A stretch of DNA of 64,000 bases from Gracilaria gracilis (lineage: Eukaryota > Rhodophyta > Florideophyceae > Gracilariales > Gracilariaceae): the NCBI GenBank assembly GCA_030374805.1, contig JARGSG010000056.1:248001-312000 (forward strand). Direction: 5' to 3'. A model generated the notes under the pieces. The model was not told the DNA's origin and did no database searches. It worked only from the letters and a program-made list of their open reading frames with translations. A program made the translations under genes and the position numbers. Position 1 is the stretch's first letter; the number at the start of each line of letters is the position of its first letter. Shown here piece by piece: positions 51,854 through 61,235 of this stretch.

Positions 51854-52009
51854 GGACGCGGAATGCGGAGGCACTGCGGCTATTTTGTCGGTGAAGACAC
51901 AGGTAAGCTATGTCTCATTCCGAAGCTAGCGGTGAAGCAGTTGGTTCACAGACGCACAGCGTTAATCGAGCGAGTAAGCCGCGAATTGCGGCGGCGCGCC
52001 GCCAATAAC
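51854..52009. other. Spacer
   Basis: Short region between the methyltransferase relic and the stop codon of the GT14 gene; nothing seen. Confidence 0.4.
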
Positions 52010-53104
52010 TTAACACGAGTGTGGTCGCTGGCTCTTCCGCTGGCTCACGGCCCAGTGCAGGTGACGCGCCACGCGCCGCAGATGTGTGGTGTTTGCGTGC
52101 TGCGCGTCGGCCAGCGCCATGAGCGGCGAGTCGGGCCGTCGGAACTTGCGGATGAACAAGTTGGGCGAGTGTCGCAGGCGCGCTGCCAAAGCGTTGCGCG
52201 TCCAGACGTCGTCGTCGTCAGCGCCGTCCACATACAGCGGGTGCTGCCCCGACCCCGAGCCTTTGAGCGTCCACAGCACCTGTCGCAGCGCGTGCGGCAC
52301 CACGGAGTTGCGCAGCGCCGCGTGGTTGCACGCTAGCGTGCAGAAGAAGTGCTCCGACGCGTCGGCCGACACGCTGAGCGACAGCAGCAGCTTGCGCGCG
52401 AACGCCGACTGCGTCGCCACTCGGCACATGCGCCGCGACGCGATCATCCACGCCTCGCCGCCGGCGTACTGCAGCCGCAGCTGCGCGCCCGCGGGGTTGT
52501 GCGCGCGCACCGTCAGTAGCGAGTCGCGTCGCCACCCGCCGAACGACAGCGCCGGGTCGACATGCATGCGGCGCAGCCGTTGGCGCCGGTTCACCGCCCA
52601 CGCTGCGCGCTCGCTCAGCGTCAGAAAGTTCAGCTGCTGCTGCTTGTACTCGCCGAGCAGCTGCCGAATGGTGGCGCTGCTCACCAGCGGGTAATCCGAC
52701 CCGCTCAGGTTGATGAGGTAGTGCCAGTGGTGATCGCGCTGAAGCAGCTCGCTCATAGCGTTGAGCGTGTTGAGTACCATGGAGATGCCGCGGTACGTCA
52801 CGCGCTCCGACCTCATGAAGAACACGTTTCTCTCGTACAGCGCGTTGCGCGCGAATAGATGCCGCTGCGCTTGCCGCCGCTCGCGCCACGGTACCTTTCT
52901 GTCGATGTGCACGGCGTACACATTGTGCCTGTGGTGGATGCGTGACATGAGTCGCGGCAAGTGGCGCACGGTTTGGTTGCTGATCTGGATGAAGAACGCG
53001 ATATTGGCCTCTTCGCTGCTGGGTGCTGCGTCGCTCTGGCACAGAGGTGACAGAGTACACAGCGAGCATATTCCCAGCAGGATCCACAGAGCGGAGCACA
53101 TCAT
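52010..53104 (-). CDS. GT14 family glycosyltransferase (core-2/I-branching, xylosyltransferase-like)
   Basis: 364 residues. The N-terminus is a signal anchor (MMCSALWILLGICSLCTLSPL), giving a type II Golgi membrane protein. The GT14 (Branch) domain follows: IAFFIQISNQTVRHLPRLMSRI, NVYAVHIDRK, VFFMRSERVTYRGISMVLNTL, and the diagnostic HYLINLSGSDYPL. After it come GEAWMIASRRMC and DASEHFFCTLACN, and a C-terminal segment. Family members transfer GlcNAc, xylose or glucuronic acid to glycans in the Golgi lumen; the acceptor cannot be told from sequence. In a red alga it could serve cell-wall or matrix polysaccharide or N-/O-glycan synthesis. ATG 53104 (MM) sits directly before the anchor. The coding region is much richer in G and C than its flanks. 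Confidence 0.88.
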   Translation of the reverse strand: MMCSALWILLGICSLCTLSPLCQSDAAPSSEEANIAFFIQISNQTVRHLPRLMSRIHHRHNVYAVHIDRKVPWRERRQAQRHLFARNALYERNVFFMRSERVTYRGISMVLNTLNAMSELLQRDHHWHYLINLSGSDYPLVSSATIRQLLGEYKQQQLNFLTLSERAAWAVNRRQRLRRMHVDPALSFGGWRRDSLLTVRAHNPAGAQLRLQYAGGEAWMIASRRMCRVATQSAFARKLLLSLSVSADASEHFFCTLACNHAALRNSVVPHALRQVLWTLKGSGSGQHPLYVDGADDDDVWTRNALAARLRHSPNLFIRKFRRPDSPLMALADAQHANTTHLRRVARHLHWAVSQRKSQRPHSC

Positions 53105-53530
53105 GAGCTTTATCTTGATGTTATCATCTCCACCACCACCATCGGAAGCGCAGCCAATTATATACCTGACGCAGCTGCATCCCTCTTGCCGCTGAGCGGA
53201 GCGTGGGCGTGCTCGGCTAAATCTATGGTACAACGGACGTGCCGCATAGTGACGTGTTGGTGCACGTGTAGCACCGCGTCATGCACCCATTGGCTGTATA
53301 AACGGGCACATACCCACGTCACCTGCCCGTTAACCGCGGCCAGATCTACTGCACGTCGCTGCGATCGTCGTGTGCGACCAGTCGCCGTCAACGGGAGATG
53401 AACTGGGCGAATCCCGTTCAACTTCCAGAGAACCTATCGAACCTGCTTCCCCGCGCGCCTTGAAGCGAATTGACACGCTCATGTTCCACGCTCATGTTCA
53501 CGTTCACCGTCTCGTTCGAAATGCTGTTCA

Positions 53531-54433
53531 TCATACCGTCTTCAACCGTCTCAAAGTCCGCCCCTGCCTCCCCCATGTTCCAATCCACCCGCCGCCGTGC
53601 AACAGGTCTACGCGTAACAACCTAAATCGCCACAGAAGCACCGTTATGAACACCAGTCCGTACCCCAGTACGCCCACCAACGGCAACCAGATTACCGGCG
53701 ATGCTGCTCTGCGTCTCCCGTTGATCTCGTCCCAGCTCAAACGGATGCAATCTGGCAATCTTGTTCCGTTCACTTGCAATCTCAGTCGAACAGGCAGTTC
53801 GCCCTCTGCTACCGCGCTCACCCTGATCCGTTGCACGTCAGATTGGAATACGCTTGCCGTCATAGCCTCCTCACCTGGCCTCGCAGCTGACACAGAACCG
53901 CGTCTCGCCGCCTCGCCGATCGTGAACGGTTCCGCTCCACCACCAACACAAGTCACCCGTTGCCTATCGGAAAGCGAAAGTGTTTCTGTAACATTAGGCG
54001 TCGCGTACACGGAAGCACGCGTCCCACAACATCCGGAACATCTTTGGCTCACCAGCCGCGCTCACGCTCACGTCACATCAATCTACGGTCCGTCCAACGT
54101 ACGTGCTTTCAAGCTCTTGTCTAGGAGGTTATGTTGTTCAACTGACGACAACACGTAAACGCTCCTGTCACCTTCCCGTTTTTTCATGTCCGATTTCCGC
54201 GCGCATGCCTGTACTGTTGCGGGCCCCGGTATCAGTCTCTTGATATGAACTCGGAAACAGCTCACTCCAATTCTGTAGTCATCAAACGCCTCCGCACCAT
54301 CTTGCTCTTTGCTTTCGCCAACCATACCAGTCATATCTCCCCCTCTCACTGTCCATGACCCTACATATCCGCCCCCCGGAGAGAACCAGCGCCGTTTAGG
54401 TCGTTGCCAATTTTCTACTTCCATCTCGTTCAC
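53531..54433 (-). CDS. Possible single-pass membrane protein, two exons
   Basis: Two minus-strand frames in register, 54433-54086 and about 54060-53531, are separated by a TAG at 54083-54085. A 42-nt intron (donor GTACGT at 54102, AG at 54061) would remove the stop and keep the frame. The downstream part ends with PVIWLPLVGVLGYGLVFITV, a clear transmembrane helix, followed by a short basic tail ending RTLRRLKTV. That is a type I topology with a short cytosolic end, preceded by a domain with scattered Cys and two possible N-glycosylation sites (NVT, NGT). There is no family I recognise, and no signal peptide at the first Met, so the 5' end may be incomplete. The opposite strand is also open (53370-54158) but is Pro/Ser-rich and lacks structure. 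Confidence 0.38.
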
Positions 54434-54959
54434 TTCCTCACCGCCTCCACCATCAGTACAAACACATCTTTCTGCTATTTCGCGTACTTATTTGATGGTC
54501 ACACAGCAAGAATCTCTCCGAGCCTTCCGAAGATGAAATCCAGGAGAACCAGGCGATGAACATATTTTTCACTGTCATACGTATGGTACCTACCAACGGT
54601 ACCCAGTGTGCTACCAAGATTTCTTGGATTCAATGCTTCGAAACTCAATAGACTCCCGCATGACTTCACATACTGTATTGGGTGTACTTCAGCGCATTAA
54701 CAGCGGACACTACCCGTTTCAGTGATGCCATTAACAGATCAACAGAAAACATGTTCAAAGAAATATTACCGTCTTAGGAAGATCAGCAACGAAAAGGGTC
54801 TGCTATTGCTGCACGTTAGAACGACAGGTTGTTTCCAGCTGCTGCTTCGATTACTACTCTATGTATCTAGAGTACATCGCTTAGCGGTGACAGAAGAAGC
54901 AGAGAGCGAAGAAGCATCCACAGAGTGCATCCTTGTCCGACACGACCGAAATGGGCACA
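54434..54959. other. Intergenic, no gene recognised
   Basis: Contains GGTACCTACCAACGGTACCC at 54585-54604, related to the perfect palindrome at 55379-55402. No coding frame with motifs. Confidence 0.45.
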
Positions 54960-55235
54960 TTATAATACTGTACAACACCAATACATCGGTCGATGTTTAA
55001 GCGCAAATACAGTACACGGAACAGGAGTGCCTTTCCCAATCGCATCGACGCCTAAGTCTCCTTGTAGGGCATCTAATGTCGTGCGAGAGTCTGTGAACAC
55101 TCGAACGTGTCCACACAGATTCTTTACAACTGTTTCAATGGCGCGTAGCATCGCCAAAATCTCCTCCGTATCTAACTCTAGATACGTGCCCCTGGTGTTT
55201 ACAAACTCGCCAATGGTGGTGGTGTGTACTATTTT
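54960..55235 (-). pseudogene. RNase H domain fragment of a retroelement
   Basis: The minus frame reads YLELDTEEILAMLRAIETVV and then VRVFTDSRTTLDALQ. The E-L-x-A-x-x-A-I-E helix followed by V-x-V-x-T-D-S is the central part of a type I RNase H, as attached to LINE or LTR reverse transcriptases. The first catalytic Asp region is cut off by an in-frame stop at 55236-55238 and the C-terminal His region is missing. Not part of the copia element nearby, which has its own RNase H on the plus strand. Confidence 0.55.
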
Positions 55236-55378
55236 TTATGCACAGAGCCGTAGCGAATCAGAAGTCGTAGAAATCAAGCAAGTAAGCAATTTGTGAGGCA
55301 GCAGGCGCGTGGGAATGAGGAGAACCTATCAACGGTTATCATACGACGCGACGAAGGTTGGCGATATGTCATACGATT

Positions 55379-55402
55379 GGTACCGTTGGTACCAACGGTA
55401 CC
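55379..55402. repeat. Perfect 24-bp palindrome of GGTACC/GTTGG words
   Basis: The sequence around the central GGTACC reads the same on both strands over 24 bp and consists of GGTACCGTTGG and its inverse; a further CGTTGGTAC follows. A looser relative lies at 54585-54604. Confidence 0.85.
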
Positions 55403-55742
55403 GTTGGTACACCTCTTAGAACATATTAAGAGTGCACATCAGTTCTGACTAATCCCACTCCTGCATTGCTTCAGATGGTTTAATAGTTTCACCTGCAGCT
55501 TGACTTCGTCAAATCGTCTCTACAAGCAAGCCGAGAGGCTTCTAGGACGGAAAGCAACGAATGAGCAGAGTTGTCATGGAGATATTGTGAATATGGCATG
55601 CTATATATCAAAGCTCTTACTGAGTACATAATTTGTATAAGCGTGCGAACTTAAATTGCTAAGCAAAAGATATTGGCATGTTTGGAATATTGGTCGTACC
55701 CTTGTACCTGTAAGAGTTAACTCTTTGTGAGTTTCCGGATGT

Positions 55743-55747
55743 ATAGT
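55743..55747. repeat. Target site duplication, left copy (ATAGT)
   Basis: Same five bases follow the 3' LTR at 60718-60722. Confidence 0.88.
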
Positions 55748-56000
55748 TGTTAGATACGTACTCCGCACGTACACATTACGCTCTCTGACGTACAACTTGG
55801 CATTGCTTTATCTACAAAGTTATACGTCAGCGTTAGCCCAAAGGTCGCTTAGTATCCTTATTTAAAGGCACACCAATTATCCCAGGAGCTTTCCCCGAGA
55901 GCGCCTGGTAAAGCTCTGTGCCAGTTTGTGTTGTTCGTGAACCATCCCTCCTACACTGCACACGATGAACTTCGACTCAATGACCGAAGCTCATGCGAAA
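55748..56000 (+). repeat. 5' LTR of the copia element
   Basis: Starts TGTTAGATACG and ends CATGCGAAA. The end is set by three agreeing facts: identity with the 3' LTR stops there, the primer binding site starts at the next base, and the target duplication follows the same point of the 3' LTR. It does not end in the usual CA. TATTTAAAG near 55859 is a likely TATA box. The gag start codon (55965) lies inside. Confidence 0.9.
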
Positions 56001-56013
56001 GTTATGGGCCCAG
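56001..56013 (+). other. Primer binding site, initiator tRNA-Met anticodon region
   Basis: GTTATGGGCCCAG is complementary to the anticodon stem-loop region of eukaryotic initiator tRNA-Met (which reads CTGGGCCCATAAC). Drosophila copia uses the same internal half-tRNA priming. It directly abuts the 5' LTR and is at the same time read as gag codons (VMGP). Confidence 0.8.
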
Positions 56014-57094
56014 GAGAGGATCTCTCTCCGAGCAACATTTTAGTACCACCAAAACTACGCGGTGACACTGACAAACTCTTGTGGCGCGAAGCCGTATACG
56101 AATAGGCCGAAACCCTACAGGCATGCGCGAATGGCGGAGATTCGCGCGCAAAAGGTGCTGCAGCCACACTCGGTATCCGTCTATATCGTTCTTTAGCGTT
56201 CTCAAAGAAGGAAGTTGTCAAAAAGGCTGTTCGTACAGGTGAGCTCTTGCTGACACCGCCATCTAATGATACCCCAATCAACCAGATGGAAGTTGTACAA
56301 AAGATTCTCAGTCTGGTAGCGCAAGACTCTACTGTCGATCGTTTGCGTAGAATTGTACGCTTGTACAAAGAAATAACCTGCAAACCCAAGGCCGGAGAAT
56401 CTATCGCCGATTATATCGAACGATTCGCGGGACCAGCTCTATCCTATCTGAACCTCACGAAGTCAGAGCAGGATTCGAGTGACAGCCCGAACTTTGCAAT
56501 CATACTACTCCTGAATGCAAGTCTGACGTCACAGACGTTTACAAACATAATCAGCAACCTCGTGGTGTCAGTGAAGTCCAGAACCTCAAAAGACAACTCC
56601 ATAATTTCTTTATCTAAACATCGTATCAAGAAGATCAAAGAAATCATGCTAAGTGCTCGGTTGAGGGCACTCAGCGACACCAAGAAAGTCGACTTGTCTG
56701 AATCCGTTACCGCGATTGATGCATCTATCGTACAACATGAGAAAGCCTACGAAGGCGAAGGAGTGTGCTCATGGATAGGTATCCAGGATGCAATCCGAGC
56801 ATTGGAGGAAGCAGGTTTAGAAGAGAAAGACCTCGATAACAAACCACAAAAGGATCCCGCTTCTAACCCGAGTTCCAAAGCGTAACTTAACTCTAACAAG
56901 TTCAAAAAGAACAGGAAACGTATGCGCGACTCAGATGGATATAAGGGTAATGCATCTGGTAACAACACGCAAAACGAAGAGAAGCCGAAAAACAAAGAAG
57001 ACAATCAGAAACCCGATAATGGGTTCAAACGGCATGACGGCCAAAATAACAAACGTCCTCGCGACGACAAGGCACCCAACGGGACGAAGAAAGG

Positions 57095-57101
57095 TTTTTT
57101 T
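57095..57101 (+). promoter_or_regulatory. Candidate -1 ribosomal frameshift site (T TTT TTT)
   Basis: In the gag frame the codons are GGT TTT TTT CGT TAA, so T-TTT-TTT is a canonical X-XXY-YYZ heptamer in the correct register, six bases before the gag TAA. A -1 slip leads directly into the open pol frame. A 6-bp stem CGGTTT/AAACCG (57115-57120 with 57126-57131) begins 13 nt downstream and might be part of a stimulator. Confidence 0.6.
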
Positions 57102-60100
57102 CGTTAAGAGATTCCGGTTTACCCGAAACCGATCCGAATCCCATCCTAGATGAGGGTAGCCCCATATCCTCCGGGGGTGTCATCTCGGCAATGAGATTAT
57201 GTGAAGCTCTAAACATGAAGTTTGAACCGTATAAGGCGAGAAGCACATATCGACGCGGCTGGGGTCATAATTGTATTGACTCAAAAAAGGTCGCTTGTTC
57301 ATGGACTTTATCAATCCAAGACATCAACAACCAATTGTTGGAGTTAACTTTTGATTTGTTCGAAGACAACTCGCCCCTAACCGTCGGTTTGGACGTCAAA
57401 CGACATAGCGAAACGGATTTCTCTGGAGAGCCGTCTACGCTGACCATCAAGAGACCCACTGACTCGGAACCGAAGGTACTCGAGATCTATATCAGATCCA
57501 AATCAGCATACGACGCTCGTGCCCACATCCTCCTCACACCAACAATGGGTGCGCTCCTGACAACTTGCGGCAACAACGTAAGACCAAGCACATTAGCAAA
57601 GAGGCTACATAGGCTTACGCATGCGCCACCGAACGAGATCATCGCCCTTTGCGAACGAGCTGGAATGGCTTCGGAAGAGCTGAAGAAAGAAATTGAACGC
57701 ATCGCAAAGAATTGCCATATCTGTGCTGAATCTGGAACACCCCTACCGTCCAAAAAGATATCCATAACCCACGTTAACCAAGCCTTCAACGTAGAAGTAC
57801 AGGTCGACTACATGTTCTGCATGATCAGAGATACGAGATATCTGGTTATGAACATCGTGGATTGTGGTACGGGATACTCAGAAACAGCCATCGCACAGAA
57901 TCGGGAAGCACGTACATCCATATCGATAATCGAAACCGAATGGCTGAATCGACACGGAGCTCCCGATGCATTGTCAGCTGACGATGAGTATAATTCAAGA
58001 GAGATGCGCAAGTTCCTGTCAGGTCGAGATATCAAATTCAAAGCCCGTCCCGTAAGGCGGCATAATAAGACAGGCATCGTAGAGCGTAAGAACGGGACAA
58101 TTAAGCGAATCCTCGAACGGTTACAAAAGGAGAAGACGCTCGGATCCGACAGAACCATACTGTCTAGAGCTACCTTTTTGTCGAATTGCTTCACAGGCTC
58201 CAAGATATTAAGCTCTTTCGAACTAGCCAAAGGGTATGCCCCTTCGATCCTTGGAGCTCCACGACGTTTGGTTACAGAAGAACTGTTGGCTGCCTACACC
58301 GAACAAGCAGCCACCAGGGCTGTACAAAGGGCCATGAAAGCTCGCAACCATTCGAACCTGACCGAAGCGTCTATAAAACCAGGGCAGGAGGTTCTCTTCT
58401 ACTTCAAAACAACGGCACATAATGTACCAGACGAGTGGCGCTCAGCTACCGTCGTAAAAGCCGGAGCGCACATCGTGGAAGTACGTCGAATCCCTGGAGG
58501 ACCAATATCCCGTATCGCTTACGAGGACATCCGTCTACGTCCGACCTCGGACTTAGCACGCGAACTGAGTGAAGGTCTGATGGAAGACTTCATTGATCTC
58601 ACGTTATCACCCGATTCCGACGGCGAACAGGTAGAGATGCAGGACGTGGCATCACTTATGACCACAAACACCACTAATCGGGAGCGCGTTTGGAAGGATA
58701 TGGGAAGCTACACCGACGAGCTACTCAGTGATCCAACCATGGACCGTCATCACGACTTGGTATCCGGAGAACAGGAAGTTCTAAAGCATATCCAAAAGGT
58801 CATCGGATCCAAACAGGTGGCGAGTAGAGAAATACAATTCGCTCCGCCCTGGATACTGAAGAAGGCGATCCAAAGAGACCATAACGACAACTGGATCGAC
58901 GCCTACACCGAAGTATATGAGGACGATATTCCCAGCAACGCGAACGTGATCTCATCGCACACCGTATACAAAGTGAAACAAGATGAAGATGGAGTTCGAA
59001 AGTTGAAAGCCCGCTTGGTCACACACGGGAACAGGGACGACCTGAAAGATGAGATCCGAAAGGATTGCTCGAACGCAGACATGCTCATAGTTCGGCTCTT
59101 GATCAGTATCAGCCTCTGCCTTGGGTTCTCCTTCGGGGTCGCCGACATTAAGGGGGCATTCCTTCAGAGCGGACCGATAAAACGGGATATATACGTACGG
59201 CCAGCTCCGGAGTTTAGGACTAAGAAGAGAATTGTGTGGAAGCTGGTAAAGCTCCCATACGGAATCGTCGAAGCAGGCCGACAATGGGCAAAACGCATTG
59301 AGTCATGGATGCTCGATGACGAAGGACTGCAACGCGTATACGGAGTCAACCAGCTCTTTCTCAGACGTAACGAGCTCGGGCACATTACCTTGGCTATAGC
59401 CAAGATCGTCGATGACCTTCTCGTGGCTGGTACACCTCCGTGTATATCGGCATTCATGAAGCGCCTGGAAGAAGAGTTCGAAGTCGGAAAAATACGATAC
59501 GGGAGCAAGCTCACATTCGCTGGTTGCGACATCAACGAAGACAACGAAGGCACCATCATAATATCAATGAAGCCTTATATGGAGCGCCTACACCCTATCG
59601 AACTATCGCGAGCACGCAGGCGAGATCGAGAGAACAGGGCAACCGACGACGAAATACATGCGTATCGTTCCCTCGCAGGAACTTTGATGTACTTAGGATC
59701 GGCAGTACTACCCCAAGCATCGCTCGTTACGTCAAGGATGCAACAAGAATTGGGAAACTTAAAAGTGAAACACCTTGTGGACGCAAACGCAATGCTTCAA
59801 GAGATCCGGAATCTCAAACCCGCGATCAAATACATAAGGCCCACGGGTGTGACTTCAGCTACCTTGGTGACCCTCTCAGACGCCTCACACGCAGCGAACG
59901 ATCAACCCTACGGACAAACGGGACTAATATGTGGGATTAAGTTCACAACGGCGTTCGAAGATGAAGAATTGTTCCACCCAATCTCCTGGTCCAGTACGAA
60001 GCAGCGCCGGGTTACACACTCATCCTTTGGAGCTGAGATACTAGCATGCTCTGAAGCCGAAGACAGGGGCACGGACGTTAAGGACACGCTGAACTACATC

Positions 60101-60403
60101 TTTCCGCATCTGGGTATCTCGCACCACATCTTGGTAGACTCGAAAGCACTCTTCGACACTATAACCACGCTACATGAGTGCCGTGAATTCCGTTTAAGAA
60201 AGACGGTAACCATGATTCGAGATGCTTTTGAGTCAGGAGAGCTCGACATGATCACTTGGATCCCGGGTTCTATAAACCTGGCAGACGCACTCACGAAGCG
60301 GAGTGTTGGGCACTCGCAGAAGTTGAACGAGATGGTCACACACGGTTTTTGGAACGTGGAGACCTCAAAGGGCACTACCCATGATCACGAATTTTGGCAG
60401 TAG
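57101..60403 (+). CDS. pol: Copia pol polyprotein (protease, integrase, RT, RNase H)
   Basis: About 1100 residues if entered by frameshift at 57101. Order as in Ty1/copia. The protease region has ILDEGSPIS near residue 16-24, where D-T/S-G is expected. The integrase zinc domain has HRLTH and CHIC (about 169-210), and its core has VDYMF (Asp 236), SADDEY (about 293) and GIVERKNG (Glu about 328). The reverse transcriptase has KARLVTHGN, GVADIKGAFLQ and KIVDDLL (about 770, Ile in place of the usual Tyr before VDD). The RNase H region has LSDASHAA, SSFGAEILACSEAE, ILVDSKAL and NLADALTKR. It copies the element's RNA into DNA in particles and inserts it into the genome. No stop or frameshift is seen; the protease change may mean it is inactive. 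Confidence 0.92.
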   Translation, partial: SLRDSGLPETDPNPILDEGSPISSGGVISAMRLCEALNMKFEPYKARSTYRRGWGHNCIDSKKVACSWTLSIQDINNQLLELTFDLFEDNSPLTVGLDVKRHSETDFSGEPSTLTIKRPTDSEPKVLEIYIRSKSAYDARAHILLTPTMGALLTTCGNNVRPSTLAKRLHRLTHAPPNEIIALCERAGMASEELKKEIERIAKNCHICAESGTPLPSKKISITHVNQAFNVEVQVDYMFCMIRDTRYLVMNIVDCGTGYSETAIAQNREARTSISIIETEWLNRHGAPDALSADDEYNSREMRKFLSGRDIKFKARPVRRHNKTGIVERKNGTIKRILERLQKEKTLGSDRTILSRATFLSNCFTGSKILSSFELAKGYAPSILGAPRRLVTEELLAAYTEQAATRAVQRAMKARNHSNLTEASIKPGQEVLFYFKTTAHNVPDEWRSATVVKAGAHIVEVRRIPGGPISRIAYEDIRLRPTSDLARELSEGLMEDFIDLTLSPDSDGEQVEMQDVASLMTTNTTNRERVWKDMGSYTDELLSDPTMDRHHDLVSGEQEVLKHIQKVIGSKQVASREIQFAPPWILKKAIQRDHNDNWIDAYTEVYEDDIPSNANVISSHTVYKVKQDEDGVRKLKARLVTHGNRDDLKDEIRKDCSNADMLIVRLLISISLCLGFSFGVADIKGAFLQSGPIKRDIYVRPAPEFRTKKRIVWKLVKLPYGIVEAGRQWAKRIESWMLDDEGLQRVYGVNQLFLRRNELGHITLAIAKIVDDLLVAGTPPCISAFMKRLEEEFEVGKIRYGSKLTFAGCDINEDNEGTIIISMKPYMERLHPIELSRARRRDRENRATDDEIHAYRSLAGTLMYLGSAVLPQASLVTSRMQQELGNLKVKHLVDANAMLQEIRNLKPAIKYIRPTGVTSATLVTLSDASHAANDQPYGQTGLICGIKFTTAFEDEELFHPISWSSTKQRRVTHSSFGAEILACSEAEDRGTDVKDTLNYIFPHLGISHHILVDSKALFDTITTLHECREFRLRKTVTMIRDAFESGELDMITWIPGSINLADALTKRSVGHSQKLNEMVTHGFWNVETSKGTTHDHEFWQ

Positions 60404-60454
60404 CTATATGTTTTGTATTGTTTTTGTGAATCGTTTGTAGGATATTCACGCGAC

Positions 60455-60463
60455 GGGGGGGTG
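60455..60463 (+). other. Polypurine tract
   Basis: A run of seven G followed by TG directly before the 3' LTR; expected primer for plus-strand DNA synthesis. Confidence 0.7.
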
Positions 60464-60717
60464 TGTTAGATACGTACTCCGCACGTACACATTACGCTCT
60501 CTGACGTACAACTTAGCATTGCTTTATCTACAAAGTTATACGTCAGCGTTAGCCCAAAGGTCGCTTAGTATCCTTATTTAAAGGCACACCAATTATCCCA
60601 GGAGCTCTTCCCCGAGAGCGCCTGGTAGAGCTCTGTGCCAGTTTGTGTTGTTCGTGAACCATCCCTCCTACACTGCACACGATGAACTTCGACTCAATGA
60701 CCGGAGCTCATGCGAAA
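60464..60717 (+). repeat. 3' LTR of the copia element
   Basis: Same sequence as the 5' LTR except for three substitutions and one inserted base. It too contains the gag ATG (60682), here reading out into flanking DNA. Confidence 0.9.
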
Positions 60718-60722
60718 ATAGT
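60718..60722. repeat. Target site duplication, right copy (ATAGT)
   Basis: Same five bases precede the 5' LTR at 55743-55747. Confidence 0.88.
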
Positions 60723-61235
60723 ACAATTCTGTGATGAAACTGCAGTTGTAAACAACCTTGTCATTCACAGCTCTCCAACAACCTTAGCACTCTCAGCCTA
60801 CACCACATTTTCAGAAGAGCTCCATCTGCTCTTTGAGCTATCGTCTCATGACGCCCTTGTAATCCCGGTTTGAAACTCTCCAGCACTTTTTCGAGGAGCG
60901 CCAGTCGAGTTCTTAAACATCTTACTTTCCCAGAACGGAAAACAGCTCGTACGCTTTTTATTTTGTATGTCCCTAGTAAAACCCTGCTAAAACCTAGGGG
61001 AGGGATACCTGTGACTGGGCACGCAGGGAGCCACAGTGCTCTACATTACTATCAGGCGCACACGATCATGCATACCTCACAACGCCTCATACCGCACACG
61101 ATGACGGAGTGCCGTCACGATGTATCAAATGCACACCCATCTCCCGACATTGACGAAACTGTTTGACGACGATTTCCTTCGTTGAACACTCCACCGTGAC
61201 AACCTTGCTCGCAAATCGGGTTATTAATTCCCTTC
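60723..61235. other. Spacer after the copia element
   Basis: The frame entering from the 3' LTR (MNFDSMTGAHAK) runs out into ordinary sequence to 60873 and means nothing for the host. On the minus strand near 61115-61230 a Cys-containing frame (ICEQGCHGGVFN) may be a decayed extra repeat of the gene at 61236. Confidence 0.4.

Larger units (their letters stand above)
55965..57107 (+). pseudogene. gag: Copia gag with two nonsense codons
   Basis: The frame starts at ATG 55965 inside the 5' LTR, runs through the primer binding site and continues to TAA 57105. Two stops break it: TAG at 56103 (in VYE-stop-AETLQ, probably TGG before) and TAA at 56883 (SSKA-stop-LNSNKF). The central part (56247-56882) is helical and ends like a capsid domain (VVQKILSLV...YKEITCKPKAGESIADYIERF). 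The C-terminal part is very basic and Asn/Lys/Asp-rich without a CCHC zinc knuckle, so RNA binding would rest on the basic tail. Gag forms the particle in which reverse transcription occurs. As it stands this copy cannot make full-length Gag or, by frameshift, Gag-Pol. Confidence 0.83.
55748..60717 (+). mobile_element. Ty1/copia LTR retrotransposon (4970 bp)
   Basis: Complete element with 5' LTR (55748-56000), 3' LTR (60464-60717), 5-bp target duplication ATAGT (55743-55747 and 60718-60722), primer binding site, gag, pol in copia order (protease, integrase, reverse transcriptase, RNase H) and a G-rich polypurine tract before the 3' LTR. The LTRs differ by three substitutions and one 1-bp indel in 254 bp, so insertion is fairly recent. 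Gag has two nonsense codons; pol is open throughout. It probably depends on other copies for movement now. Confidence 0.94.

Noticed and set aside
53370..54158. 262-codon plus-strand frame
   Set aside because: Ser/Thr/Pro-rich, no domain; the minus strand of the same region encodes a clear transmembrane helix.
60682..60873. Small protein starting MNFDSMTGAHAK
   Set aside because: It is the gag start copied in the 3' LTR, reading out into flanking DNA.
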